Shown: piece after piece, positions 43,560 through 55,041 of the stretch
Layout: every line of letters begins with the position of its first letter
Position numbering within the stretch: position 1 is the first letter of the stretch
From: Amborella trichopoda
Taxonomy: Eukaryota > Streptophyta > Magnoliopsida > Amborellales > Amborellaceae
Direction: 5' to 3'
Assembly: GCF_000471905.2 (NCBI RefSeq)
Contig: NW_006494931.1
Span: forward strand, 576,646-640,645
DNA length: 64,000 nucleotides
The notes under the pieces: model-generated
Databases searched by the model: none
Told to the model about the DNA's origin: nothing
What the model saw: only the letters and a program-made list of their open reading frames with translations
Program-made: the position numbers and the translations under genes

Positions 43560-44850
43560 CGTTGTTTGCAGATTGCTCGATTGTTGGAGCGAGAATTGCA
43601 ATTGCCCCGATTGTTTCCCGAGCTAGCGGGCTGCTAGTGAGATCCACCAAGGTACTTGGACAAACCTTCTATACGAACTGCTTTAGAGATGAGCTCTGAC
43701 ATGGAGGGTGGATTGGAGGGCTCAACATGCATGGCAATCTCAGGCAGCATATTTCGTATGCAGGTCTGATTTGCTTCTCTTTTAGTCATGGGAGTGGCAT
43801 GATACGTTGCCAACTCTCTCCATTGGGCGATGAACTTATCGACCGGCTCACCAGGGTCTTGAGTTAGAGTGAGAAGCTCGATGGGTTCCATGTTTCTCTG
43901 GACTTCTTAGAAGCACTGGTAAAACAATTGCTCAATTTCTTGCCATGTGTGTACCAAGCTTGGAGGTAGCCGAACATACCACTGGAAGGCTGGCCATTCG
44001 AGATTTTTGACGAACTGACGAAGGAGGAGTCACCCGTCAATTTTCGACTCTTGATAAGCTGCTTGGAAGTGAGCGGTATGCTGGTGCGGGGACGTAGTAC
44101 TATTGAACGATGGGAGCTTCCCTTTTTTATAGTTTGGGGGAAACAACACCTGGTCAATATACGAGGGGTTTGGATTTTGGTAAAGCAACGCCCCTTGCAT
44201 GCCTGAGACCTTATTATTGAGACTGTGGGTCACCATGGCATCTATGTTGGTTTGTGAAATCATGTGGGGAGTAGAGCTGTCTTGGGAAGCCAGTGGGGGA
44301 GTTTGCCCTGGAGCTGTGTCCTCTTCAGGCTGGGAGTTGGCCTCATGATGAGGAGGAGAAGTGGGGGACCTGAAGGCCTCCACGCGATCCATCTTTTCAA
44401 GAATGGACTACATCATCACCTCGAACCTGTTCATCTGCTCTTCTTGAGTGCCACCATGACACTGACTATTTCTTTTGGAGGGTCAGAGCCAGGTGGAGTA
44501 GTGGATTGTTGGGGTTGGCGAGTCGTACGCGGCAAGTCGGTCTATAGGGGGTCAGCCAGCCCCGATTGGACTAGAGCCTTTTACGTCCACCGTGTGAGGA
44601 CCGATTCTTGACGGTCTTGGGACTGTGAATTTTTGGTAGCTCGGTCTTTTCCTGTGATGGTAACCACTGAGCAATCTTGGAGTTCTTGCTTAGGCTCTGT
44701 AATTCGAAGAGGAAAGACAGGATTGTGAGGCAAGAGGTCATCAAGAGTGGTAACTTCAACTGCCTCAGGAATCTCTCTAGTCAGGAGTTGCACGCCTCTC
44801 TTCTGCTTGATCCTTAGACTGTAATAGATTTCAATCCTGAATCGAGCCTA
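43560..44850 (-). pseudogene. T2 gag (retrotrans_gag-like)
   Basis: Open minus-strand segments 43634-43891 (MEPIELLTLTQDPGEPVDKF, IAQWRELATYHATPMTKREA), 44030-44392 (NPSYIDQVLFPPNYKKGKLP) and 44581-44793 (IPEAVEVTTLDDLLPHNP) match T1 gag block by block. A stop sits in the QCF-EVQRNMEP stretch near 43910. 44850-46027 is leader with no domain recognised. Confidence 0.72.
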
Positions 44851-46027
44851 ATACTTGGAGTGCCCCGTCTTTCTTGAGCATGCGAGGGCTGTGTCTATCA
44901 GCTAGAGCAGAGAATGAGGTCAATTCGAGCTGTCGTCTTAGAGTTTGTGGGCCTCTATATGTCATTAGGCCTTTGCCTCAAATTCCCTTGTGAGGTTTGG
45001 GTGTATGGCTGACCTGAGGAAACTGACTCAAGATGGTACTCTTAAGGAAAACTTTTGAGTACCAAGTCTTGAGGTGTTTGCCTGGCAAAGGAAGAGCGAC
45101 AGAAGAAGGAACAGGCTCACGACTCTGCTTGAGTCGGGATCGAGGAGGAACTTGTGAAATTGGTGCGTGTGCACCTTTGGAGGTAGCCATCCGGTGACTT
45201 AAGGGCAACCCGGGCTCGGTCAGTTGGTTTGACCTTCGAAGGCCGAGACCTATGAGCTCATGTTTGTGAGGGACCGAATAGGAGCCTATCTCTCACAGGA
45301 TGTAGTCATGTGTGCAAAGAGGGAGCACAAAATGGTCGACCCTCATGTGCTCGAGTTGGCACAGAATTGGTGCTGCCCTGAGTTGTGGGATGCATATGCA
45401 TGATGCGTGTAGGGTTCAACACGGGAAGGCTTAGCCTTGGACGCAAACTCAAGGCCGCATGAAAGTTGCCCCGAGGTGTGGCTCAAGTGGTCGGACTACG
45501 ATCCTTCAAGTGTGTGTGAGAGGTGGAGGCCCCAGGATCTCCCCCTTGATGTGTCGAGCCTCTAGGTGTAGAGGTTCGGGCTGATGAAGAAGTATGGGGG
45601 TTGGCTTTGCAACGACCCTCAAGAGCGATGACAACCTACTTACCTTTGGCAAAAGTGGACAGGGCAGCCTTCCCGCATACCTCCAGTAGCAGGGTGCATG
45701 TTGTGTGTGGTGGGATGTGTGCCACCAATGCAAAGGGCCTTGGTGGAGGGTCCATCAGGGCTAGGAAGTGGGGAGTTAGGGACCTTCAAGTCCCTTCTCG
45801 CACCAATCCAAGAGAGAACCTAGGAGCCAGACTGTGAGTTCTGATTCAAGAGGAGTGTAGGGACCAAGCCTTGAGAAGCTCGCTTCCCTAAGACGGTTAC
45901 GAGTGCAAGGATGAGAAAATCCCCAATTCGGATGAACAGGTTGAATAACCCAGATGCCATGAAATATAATGCAGAAAGTAAAAGATGATGTGATCAAGCA
46001 AGAGCAAACCGATGAAGGGGTAATAAG

Positions 46028-46045
46028 TCCCCAGTGGAGTCGCCA
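46028..46045 (-). other. T2 primer-binding site
   Basis: On the minus strand TGGCGACTCCACTGGGGA, the Ogre/Tat tRNA-Arg-type PBS, adjacent to the LTR end. It fixes the orientation and LTR boundary of T2. Confidence 0.85.
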
Positions 46046-46046
46046 A

Positions 46047-46923
46047 ACTGGCTAGATGCTTCTATCTCACCTCTTCGGATCTAGATGATCAGGTAACACT
46101 CGGGTTTGGAAGAACGGAGACCTGAGATCGCTCTCTCGGGAACCTTGTTCACAGAGCAAGGGCAGATGCCCAATAAGTGAGAGGAATTGTATTCATGAGG
46201 TGGAGACCAACCTCACCTGAGTCCGTGACTTACTCGGGCTGACTCACGTGGGCGCCCTCTTAGATCATGATGGAAAGCCCCCCAGCTGCTTCAGTTAGTT
46301 CGAAATCACCTCCCTTGACCTGCAATCTCCTTGTTTTCTACACAACACTATCATGGTTAACTTGCAAGACAAGTGGGTCGAAGGACCCACCTTGTCTTGG
46401 GGCAATGCACATTCATATGGCAAGGTGAGAAATTAGGGTGATGAAGAAGGGGATTTAAATAAAGAGAGAAAGGAGAAGAGGACTTGACAAGGGGACGAGG
46501 AAAGCATGATAGTTGGACTAATACAGTGAATGACGATAGGCACCGAACACATGAAAGAAGCTCATGAATGGCGATAGGCACCGAACACATGAAAGAAGCA
46601 TGCGGACGGCGATAGGAATCAACGCGGCCCTTCGCACGCGGCGATAGGCATCGCCGTCTACGATAGGCAGCGCCGTATGCGATAGGCACAAGGCGTAAGA
46701 AAGAAGCTCGTGGACGGCGATATGCATCGCCGCGACCCTTAGAGATATCGGAACGCAAACGAAACTTGACAGGAGATATTTTGGAGTGCTTATAACGATA
46801 TTGACTTGTTCTGGGGCCATTTATGAGACTTTCGAAATTTCCACTGTCTGTCAGGCTTTATTGACCGGTTTCTCTTTTTATTCCGCATCGGGGATCCAGA
46901 GTGCAAAAAAATGTCTTCAAACA
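46047..46923 (-). repeat. T2 5' LTR with internal deletion
   Basis: Shares both ends with the T1 LTR but jumps near 46740 from the GC-rich minisatellite (GGCGATAGGCACCGAACACA units, 46510-46740) to the LTR's outer 180 bases. About 2 kb present in T1 is missing. Confidence 0.65.
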
Positions 46924-47660
46924 CCTACAACTCGACATCAAGGGAAATTTTAATCCTTGCAAGCTGGTTGACAGTGCTTTTTATCTCATTCAAGTGCTTT
47001 GCAACAAACCTCTATCATTTAAAACTTCTGGATTAGGAACGCCTTATCCCAATAATCTTTCTCCTATACAAGCCATGTAGCTTACTTTATAGTGACTTGG
47101 TAGATGTCACCGAACCTCCATCATTTAAAACTTCTGGATCAAGAATGCCTTATTCCCAACAATTTTTCTCCTATTCAAGCCATGTAGCTTACTCGATAGT
47201 GACTTGGCAGATGTCTCACTTGGCACATGGTAGAATCCTATATCATCCAACCGTTGTTGGATTGTCTCAATAGCCTTTTGGTCTAGCTTCTGTCACTCTT
47301 TCTCAGTCATGCCTTCGGGTTCGTTTTCTACCCCTTCAAGGGGCTTACACAAGCCCTTGTAGTATAGAAGATCTTCTATATTCAATTTCTAGATGATCTA
47401 GATATTCCCGTTGAGTTAAACCATCTTGCTCCCGTTGCTGCTTAATGCACACACGGCTCTAAAGATCCAATTGTACAACCCACTAGTCGTCCAAAGTTTA
47501 TCATCGATCAAAAACCTTGTTGGCACTATGCCTCACCCTTGACTCAGTATCTCTCACTATTGGTGCGTCTTTGCCGGTGATATTAAGGTGGGCCACTAGT
47601 AGTTGTTAACTTAGTCATGACATTGTGGAGTCACTGTTATCAGTGATCTGACACCAACAG
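46924..47660 (-). pseudogene. Copia-1 gag N-terminus
   Basis: Minus-strand translation gives PLEGVENEPEGMTEKE-stop-QKLDQKAIETIQQRLDDIGF, then SETSAKSLSSKLHGLNRRKI with VGNKAFLIQKF, and finally VAKHLNEIKSTVNQLARIKI with SLDVEL at the 46924 edge. This is the UBN2-type gag of Ty1/copia elements. It continues, after a gap of about 35-40 expected codons, as SSLLNK at 20739. A ~103-base stretch (47000-47205) is tandemly duplicated. Confidence 0.75.
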
Positions 47661-47823
47661 TCTTACACCGATAGTCTTAAATTGATAGTATATCCCAAGC
47701 ACTCCATTTTGGTGGAAGTTTCTTCCTTACCTATCACCTCCAGTCTTATTTCACTAATAAAGTGGTGGTTGAATGATAGATGGGATATCAAAGATAAGGG
47801 AACGCTAGTTCTGATTCCACGAT

Positions 47824-48340
47824 ATTGGGCTGACACCATTCAAGCTCTCTTGCAACTATGTTGATATGCACAATAGAACCTTACCCCTTGGAACAAACTA
47901 TCAAATACGCCATGTGTTGTGTGTATAGCAATTGAAAAACAAGAAAACCCAAACAAGTAAATCAAAAACATCAAAACATAAAATTTTATGTGGTTCATCC
48001 TTTAGGGCTATATTCACAGGAGAGAGGCAAATAATGTACTAAAGATAATGGATTTATTTGTTAAAATGAACTCATTCTTCAAAGAGGCAATATTTCTCTT
48101 GGGTTTCGTACTTTATTAGGCTCTGCTTCGAAAGAGGCTCTTTGATCTCTCTTAGGGATTCTCTCTCTAGAGGTTCTTTCTTTCTTAGGGTTTTCTTTCC
48201 TTTCAAGAGGTACTATTTTCTCTCTCTGGAGCACCTAGAAATGAGACACATAACATGTACTTATAAGTATTGATTTGGGTTGGGTTTAACCCTTTCCTCT
48301 TAGTTTCCTTTCTATTATATCTGGTGACAATGAGGTCTCT
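47824..48340 (-). repeat. Copia-1 5' LTR relic (right)
   Basis: Aligns with 15526-16150 (see that entry). A degraded PBS complement, GATCTGACACCA at 47645-47656 (compare GCTCTGATACCA in Copia-2), precedes it. 47660-47823 has no counterpart in the left LTR. Confidence 0.6.
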
Positions 48341-48889
48341 CCTTAGGAGATGGGACACCCAGCATAGGCCCTTGATCCTTACGCTAACTGCAACTTTTAA
48401 GTAAATCTTACTCTTTTGACTACATCTTCCACAAATGCTTGTATTAAATAGTGATTTTTTGTCAAGGACAAGGTTGTAATCAGTGACTAACTTTTTGTGT
48501 GCCATTAGTAGCCACCTCGATCCCGACTGAGGGAACTGAAGGAAACCGAAGCATGATCGCCAATATGAGCTCTAGAACCACCCAATGTCCCAAAACCAGT
48601 ACCTTAACGCCTAGACCGCCCTATATGGTCTGTCATGAAGACTCGTCACTAAGCTCCAAACTTTGGGAAGATCTCTAACAGGCCAGGGATGACCCCAAGA
48701 CAAGAGAAGATCTAGAACAAATAGATTGAAATCAATGGAGAACAAGCCTGAATTCAATGACCCCAACAACACCGCCAACACTGGGGGTGGCGTCGCCACT
48801 GTGTTGACATGGAACTGGGGGTCATAACGTCAACAATAGAGACAATAACGCTCAAAGGGCGGTGGTTCAACTCACCAGACTGATACCCT
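48341..48889. other. old repeat-derived DNA, no gene seen
   Basis: No open frame with a recognisable domain. Sequence character resembles decayed LTR material. Confidence 0.4.
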
Positions 48890-49300
48890 TGGAATGTGGA
48901 GACAGAAAGTCATAATACTATCCAATGCTGGGGGTAGCAGCACTAGCGCCGGTACTCGTGGTATTGACCACTAATTTGCACAAATTGCCACCAATTGCCT
49001 GTCATCGGAATGCTCAAACTATGGCAAAAAGTAAATATTGTTGCACGGGTGATAGTGCACCAATGTTGAATGCTGGCATTAGCATTATCGGCTCCTGATT
49101 GGCTCAAGTTGCTGCCAATCGCCTGACATCACAATGCTTGAATTGAGACAAAAAGTGACCATCATTACATGGGCGATGGGGGTACCATCATTGAATATGA
49201 GCACCGGCAGTGTCTACTCTTCATTGGCTGAAACCAACACCCAACATCAGACCTCAGGATGACCAGATTGAAGAGGGAAGCAACAATCATTATTTCGACG
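48890..49300. repeat. degenerate ~124-bp tandem repeat (3 copies)
   Basis: AATGCTyxAAxTxxGxCAAAAAGT plus TGGCTCAAGTTGCTGCCAAT-like text recurs near 49009, 49133 and (weaker) 49257. Each copy carries a GGCGATGGxGGTACCA-like word. Confidence 0.6.
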
Positions 49301-49629
49301 ATGGGGTTAGTAATGTTGACTCTACAGCTAGTCTCGTTCATGCTCATTTTGAACGTGAAACACTAGTAGCCATCCCAACACTATCAATGGTGTCGTCATC
49401 TATCTGACATGCCACTGCCCAAAATCACATCGACCATAAATCGAGGGTTTGTGTCTTATGCAATCTGGAATCATATCAGATCAACGTCACCACCGACATT
49501 TGCATTTTTAAATATTTTAATGGTGGCAAAACATAACGATGTTGGTGGCAGCATCAGCGAGGCCCCCAATAGCATTGATATCAGACGACCCAATTTTAAT
49601 CTTAGACTCTGGACAATGATTAAGGGGGC

Positions 49630-50295
49630 CATCTGTTTATAAATAAGGGTTGCCCACCCCCCCCCCCCCCCCCCCCCTCCCCTCCCTCCCTCCTTATGTA
49701 TTTTCAAGAATCGAAATAAGAAATCATGCCGAGTACCATATTATAGCCGAACTTGTCTGACCCAGTATCAGTCCTAGCTTCCTTAGACCAAGTAGGCCTA
49801 GATTCAGATCTAGCAAGCCCAGACCATAAAATTCCACACTTCGTACCTTTACAACCACATCAGCCCTAGATCGCCTCGCTCAGCAAACCCCAAACGCTTG
49901 AAGCAAGCCAATGCACTAGTACTGATCCTTAACCGGCACCGATTGTAGGTGTCGGACCTGGGAGCCCAGTTGAAGGTACACCCCTCTTTTCCTTCCCATT
50001 TATTTCATTTTCCTGTATATCAAAAATCTTTTCTAAATTTCTCCCCCTTTTTGCAAAAGACCCCATTTTTCAGAATTCTCTGGCGAGTCTCCAGTTTTAG
50101 TCATTTTAAAAGCTGGTACTGCCGATGGTCCGTTTGGAGGCGGTCTTGTGGCCTCTGTTCGGACCACAATTTGATAGGGCTCTTTATCTACCACACTCAT
50201 CGGGCATGTTTAGGTCTGAATCGAGAATGAGGATACAACTGCTCTGTCGACATTTTCAAGCATATAAACACCATCCAATAAAAATAGATCATAGA
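49630..50295 (+). other. possible LTR fragment with TATA-like box and poly-C
   Basis: TTTATAAATAAGGG at 49637-49650, a C21 run at 49657-49677 and CCTCCCTCCCTCC follow the 124-bp repeats. The rest to 50295 is T/C-rich with no gene. An old LTR U3/R/U5 is one reading, not proven. Confidence 0.3.
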
Positions 50296-50356
50296 AGATG
50301 GCAACACCACATGGTGAAAATGTTTTGTTAAAGAGAAAGGTATTTGGTATGCCTAT

Positions 50357-50432
50357 GGCCGTTGGCCCTTGCATGGTATAACCTTCGGACCCAACTATTG
50401 GAGTGTGTTAGGCATTACAGGGGCCAACGGCC
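50357..50432. repeat. 12-bp perfect inverted repeat, 52-bp loop
   Basis: GGCCGTTGGCCC (50357-50368) pairs with GGGCCAACGGCC (50421-50432). It is GC-rich in AT-rich surroundings. It could be a MITE core or a chance hairpin. Confidence 0.6.
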
Positions 50433-51626
50433 TCAATCATATGAAAATCACATCTATTTGAAGGTTTTTTCTATTTGTAATGAATTCTATTGAAAAGTAT
50501 TTGTGAACATGCTGCCATGCTTCTTATTTTATGATGAACATCGACAACTTACCCACTTTTATACAATATTAAAAAAAAGAGAAGTGATCTTATAGGACCC
50601 TCCCCTATCCATGTGTACAGGACCCTAAAGGATCATCTTTAAATTTGACACGGATCTATAGAAAAGTCAAGTCTTACACCTATGTGATAACTTTTTTATA
50701 GATCCGTACAAACTTTAATGATGATTTTTTGAAGTCCTACACACGAGGGTTAAAAAGAAAATTAGATTGTTTTCTAATATAAATGGACTGGATAGACAAT
50801 CTGGCAAAATATACAAATGAAAAATTGAAAAGTGCATTTGATTAGACCTTCTGATTGTTCACTAGAAGATCGGAGGCTCAAATCCTTCCTTCTCTATGTT
50901 TCTTATAAGGTCTTAAAAAAAGGGAAAAAAACTTTACAAGTATATCTATCTGTGTTTTAAAACCCAGATTATTAGGTGGGAACTGTCACTTGCTAGACCA
51001 ATTTAGATCGCCAATCTTGGCCGGATCATACTGATTCTCTAGCATGGGAATCGATCTCAAAATAATTTAAATAATAATTTTAAAATTGAAAATTACAAAT
51101 CTAAAAATAATAAAAAATATTGAGATGGCTGGGAACCTGGGGATTCATACAATTTGGATTGCTTGATTCACTGATAGATTCACAGTATTCTCTGACGAAA
51201 CTGGACAAGTTTATCAAGATCAGACCGATTCCTAGTTCTTAATGGGAACCTGGTCGTCCCATACATATCTAATGCGGATCACATATTCGTGACCATGAAG
51301 GGTTTTAAAGGATGGATATCTATTTATAAACTATATGGATATTAAACCGAAATAAAAAAATCAAAAAATATATAACTACTATATTTGTCTATTAAACATA
51401 AACATACTAAAGAGTCTGTACCATGGAGGGTTTGATCCTAATCCTCAAGTTGAGCGCTCTCTAGCAGAAAATAACCACTTTAAGTTTGGTGATTAGATTT
51501 GTATATAAAAGTAAAGTAACTATTCAGACCAAGAATTAGCACTTTCTTAAGCAGTTTGAAGTTCAAAACGGTTAAATGGTGATTCCCGCAAAATGTTTCC
51601 TTCAATTTTATAATTCAATATAAAAA
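50433..51626. other. intergenic with SINE-like and dispersed repeat relics
   Basis: At 50836-50930, TTGATTAGACCTTCTGATTG with GATCGGAGGCTCAAATCC and a GGTCTTAAAAAAAG tail look like a tRNA-derived element end. 51000-51250 resembles 7740-7930. No gene seen. Confidence 0.35.
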
Positions 51627-52005
51627 GTTTATATAAAGTCAAAATCCTAAACTGTAGAATTAGGGTGCACCTTTAAATTCTATCAAAAAAGGTGGCTTCG
51701 ATGCTGAAAAGCCCTCTAATTGACCACCTTGATATCGAGATCTATGAATATGTGAAAAAATAAAGATTTAAAGTCCCAAAAATAGTGCTTCTTACAATCA
51801 TTATCTAAACTGTCCATTTTCAAGATTTTCATGTTTTTATCGGTCTACTTGATTTGAACAATTTTTGGAGTTTTAAAATTTATAATTAGAGATAAAAACG
51901 GATTATAAAGCTATCCTAATAATTTTTATCACCAAATTATATCATAAGATATAATTTGGAGGTGCACTTTACTTGGATTGTTTAAGGTTGCAACCTTATA
52001 CAAAT
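51627..52005. mobile_element. MITE-like element, copy C
   Basis: Left end GTTTATATAAAGTCAAAATC and right end (reverse complement) ATTTGTATAAGGTTGCAACC are imperfect inverted repeats. AGGGTGCACCT and AAGTGCACCTCC lie symmetrically inside. Same family as copies A and B and in the opposite orientation to B. Confidence 0.75.
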
Positions 52006-52469
52006 TGTACCCTATAAAAAATGGCCTTATTTAAATTTGTGGCAGCATATATTGGAAATTAGGGTGCATGAAAGAAGTTAGGGGTTTGAACCTCTCGAAT
52101 AAATTAATAATGTGTGTATAAAAATAAGATGTATAATTTTCAGTTTTCTTTTATTGTCATTATATATTTGTATAGGGATAATGTGGTCTACACTGAATAT
52201 GTATTTGTACATAACCCTTTTAGGGTTTCATTCATCTGTATGAGAATTGACCGAGATTGTTTCTCTGTCTAGACTATTCTTAAGTTCTTCATCTTCTCTA
52301 AATTTAATATGAACTTCCTCATTTTCTCATTGGACTATGATGGTTGCACATAAGTATGGTAGCCAAACATAAATCTCTCTTAGCATTAAGCAATCTTGCA
52401 TGTGCCTGCTAAAAGTTTATGTGGGCCACAACCATTATTTTTAATTTATCTATCGAATAATTGCATATA

Positions 52470-54425
52470 TGAAAGAAAGACCTATGTAATCTTTTGCCGA
52501 AGAAATAAATTTTTTTTTTTTAAATAATAATCACCTCTTGTAATTTTGAGCACAAGATCATTCACAAATGGTCATTTTACAAATAATAGAAATTCCAAAA
52601 ATTAAATAACACATCAATAAAATAAGTCTCAACTACTTGATGCCATTCATACAACCTAACACTGTGTTTGAGAAAATAAAATAAAAGAACAAACAATTAA
52701 AAGAAAAGATGCTGGAGATTACCTCAACCGAGCTTTTTACACCCCACACCAAGTCACCACATCCAATGGCGCGGGATCAGCGGTCTAGCTTCAATCTCGA
52801 ACTGGGAAAGCTAATTTCAACCAAATTAAGTAACCAATCTTAAATCTCTACAAAACCCTAATTCCAAAATAATTAGGCTCAAACCCTAATTTTCCTAACC
52901 CTTAGATTAGATCATGAGAGAAAGAGAGAAAATAAGAGAGTAGAGAGAGAGGGGCGTCACCCCTAGGGAAGAGAGAGAGGGGTGTGGCCCCTAGGAGAGA
53001 GAGAGAGATTTTAAGAGAGAGATGTGTGTTGAGATGGGGGGAGAGCACCCCTATTTATAGTGAAATTTAGGTCTAGGATTTCTTTAGGGTTTCCCATAGT
53101 TTGTCTCTTTTTGAGATCGTTGATCAAGGTGACTTGTAGGGTGAGAGATCTGAGCCATCCATTTCATAGATGGGTCATCAACATTATGGACGGTGTATGA
53201 ACCATTATCCTCCTTTCCTTAAACCATTTTCTCATCAATATATTTAAATAAATTAAATCCATTAAAGATATAGTGCATACCATAAATTGCATATTCCATC
53301 TCATATTTTCCATAAGAATATTACAATAATATCAAGTCAAGATATTCCTTCAATAATCAAGATAAGAGATGGTCAATATTTCCTAATCAATATTTGACCA
53401 CATGCTACAAGATGTAGTTACCATATTTAACAAACTTGAAGACAAAGCAACAAGATAAGGTATCCAAGGGTGGGGCGTGCGACCCATGTATGGCATGTGG
53501 GGCCCCACCTAATACCCATATAGGGGGCTCATGTGCACTATGGACCCTCATGTATTATTTTCTTTTAATAAATATTTTAAAATTTAAACAAAATGAATTT
53601 TAAAATATTATAACTTTGTAAATTAATAACTTCACTTTTATAAGTCCAAAACTAAGAAATAAAATATCAAATGACTTACAAAAATTCAAATAATAAATCT
53701 AAAATAATTTAATAATAAAATCAACTCAATTAAATTAATATAATGGGAAGTGGATCCATATGGCTCAGAAATTCAATCAACGATCACGGGATACTCCACC
53801 TTCAACTGTGGACTACTGACTACACTTGCTTTATCGAACCAACCCAATATTTCCCATGACCCACAGTCCAAACAGGGGCTCATTATCGGGTCACCAAAGT
53901 CTGGTCGATGAGCTAAGAAGTCCTAATCCTAGTCTGTGGATTACAGGTCCTCCCCTAGAGATAAGTCATAGTCACCACGACCTGATGCGACCACAGCTCT
54001 ATGGCGCATAGGGGTATCTCTCGCACATGCATATGCTTCATTCAAAGGTGGATATCAAGCTTTCCTAAACGATCTCTCTATATGCATGTCGTGTGATGAA
54101 ACATGGATGAGGTTTTGGCCCCCGTCTTTGTAGACCTACCATCATATACAAGGGTCACACAGTCCCTCGGTTCACTCATCTAAGCATAAGCTCCGACCTC
54201 ATCAAGGGCTAACCCAAAAACCCTTCTCGGTTTCTTTTTTATGCCCAGGTACCTTGGGTTTTCCATCCGACTGGCTTAGAACGTCAAGCACAGTCCGTTA
54301 TCCGCAAATATCATTTGTTTAGTATGGTCTTCGAGCGACCACACTCCCATTGAGTATATGTTCCACTATAGTAAATGTTTTTCATTACACACTCATAAGG
54401 CCTTTAAGGCAACATAAACTCAACA
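52470..54425 (-). repeat. Copia-2 3' LTR
   Basis: From TGAAAGAAAGACC to AACTCAACA. Contains the promoter TATA on the minus strand (CTATAAATAGGGGTGCTC, about 53044-53061), GA-rich microsatellites (52915-53025) and an AT-rich stretch. Aligns along its length with the other LTR with scattered substitutions and small indels. Confidence 0.93.
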
Positions 54426-54440
54426 TCTCCCACTTGGCCT
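54426..54440 (-). other. Copia-2 polypurine tract
   Basis: On the minus strand GGCCAAGTGGGAGA abuts the 3' LTR start. This purine-rich primer site for plus-strand synthesis is in the expected place. Confidence 0.8.
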
Positions 54441-54449
54441 TTGAAGGCC

Positions 54450-54920
54450 TTACATTCTCTCTTCCTCACTTTCTCTCATCCCCATCTCTCTCACATGTCT
54501 TACAAAAACATTAAGGACAACTCCCTTAGTCAGAGGGTCTGCAATCATCAAATCTGTAGATATGTAGCTGATCTTGATCTCTTTCAATCTCACCTCATTT
54601 CTCAGGTGATAGAGGTATGGCTTGATATGCTTGGAATTCTTGCGAAACCGAGGTTCCTTAGAGACAGAAATAGCCATCGTGTTATCGCAAAAAATTTGCA
54701 CTGTCTCACAACATAAAGGATGAAAATTAAGTTGATTGAGAAACTTCTTAATCCACACAGCCTCATTGGCTTCTAGACAGCATGCCACATACTCAGATTC
54801 TATGGTAGATAAAGCCACAATATCTTGTTTCTTTGACTTCCAAGAAACCGCATCCCCTCCAAGCATAAACATATCCAGATGTAGACTTCGCATCATCTGG
54901 ATCTGCGAGATAGCTTGCAT
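54450..54920 (-). pseudogene. Copia-2 RNase H
   Basis: Open frame of 156 codons: GDAVSWKSKKQDIVALSTIE, SEYVACCLEANEAVWIKKFL, IFCDNTMAISVSKEPRFRKN and MIADPLTKG. These are the usual copia RNase H landmarks, including the SxxESEYVA and CDN motifs. This is the best preserved part of the element. It ends at the PPT. Confidence 0.9.
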
Positions 54921-55041
54921 CTGAATATCCTTCTATTGATATTTCAGTTCCCCCTTTATATGTGAGCGCATAGTTTATGGTCCATTTTAAATATGTGAGA
55001 ATTCTTTTTACTGTTTTGCAATGTTCCTCTCTTGGTTTGCT

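Larger units (their letters stand above)
20740..46923. mobile_element. ~26 kb Tat-lineage block inserted in Copia-1 gag
   Basis: The outer edges are a Tat LTR start (TGTTGGAAG at 20740) and the inverted end of a related LTR (TTCAAACA ending at 46923). Copia-1 gag coding text lies directly outside both edges. The block contains T1 (+), minisatellites, T3 (+) and T2 (-). The left and right junctions lie about 35-40 codons apart in a copia gag, so some target sequence was lost or displaced. No shared target duplication is visible across the whole block. Confidence 0.6.
40714..46923 (-). mobile_element. T2: Tat-lineage element, inverted copy of T1
   Basis: Read on the minus strand: LTR from 46923 (TGTTTGAAGACATTTTTTTG) to about 46047, PBS TGGCGACTCCACTGGGGA (46045-46028), gag, three zinc-knuckle modules, linker and protease, stopping near 40714. 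Colinear with T1 from LTR start to just past the protease (28985), then cut by the T3 LTR. It retains more open frame than T1 but has stops. No polymerase present. Confidence 0.7.

Noticed and set aside
20740-46923. A single 26 kb Ogre element with terminal LTRs
   Set aside because: The two outer LTRs are inverted, not direct, and gag/protease occurs once on each strand, so at least two elements are present.
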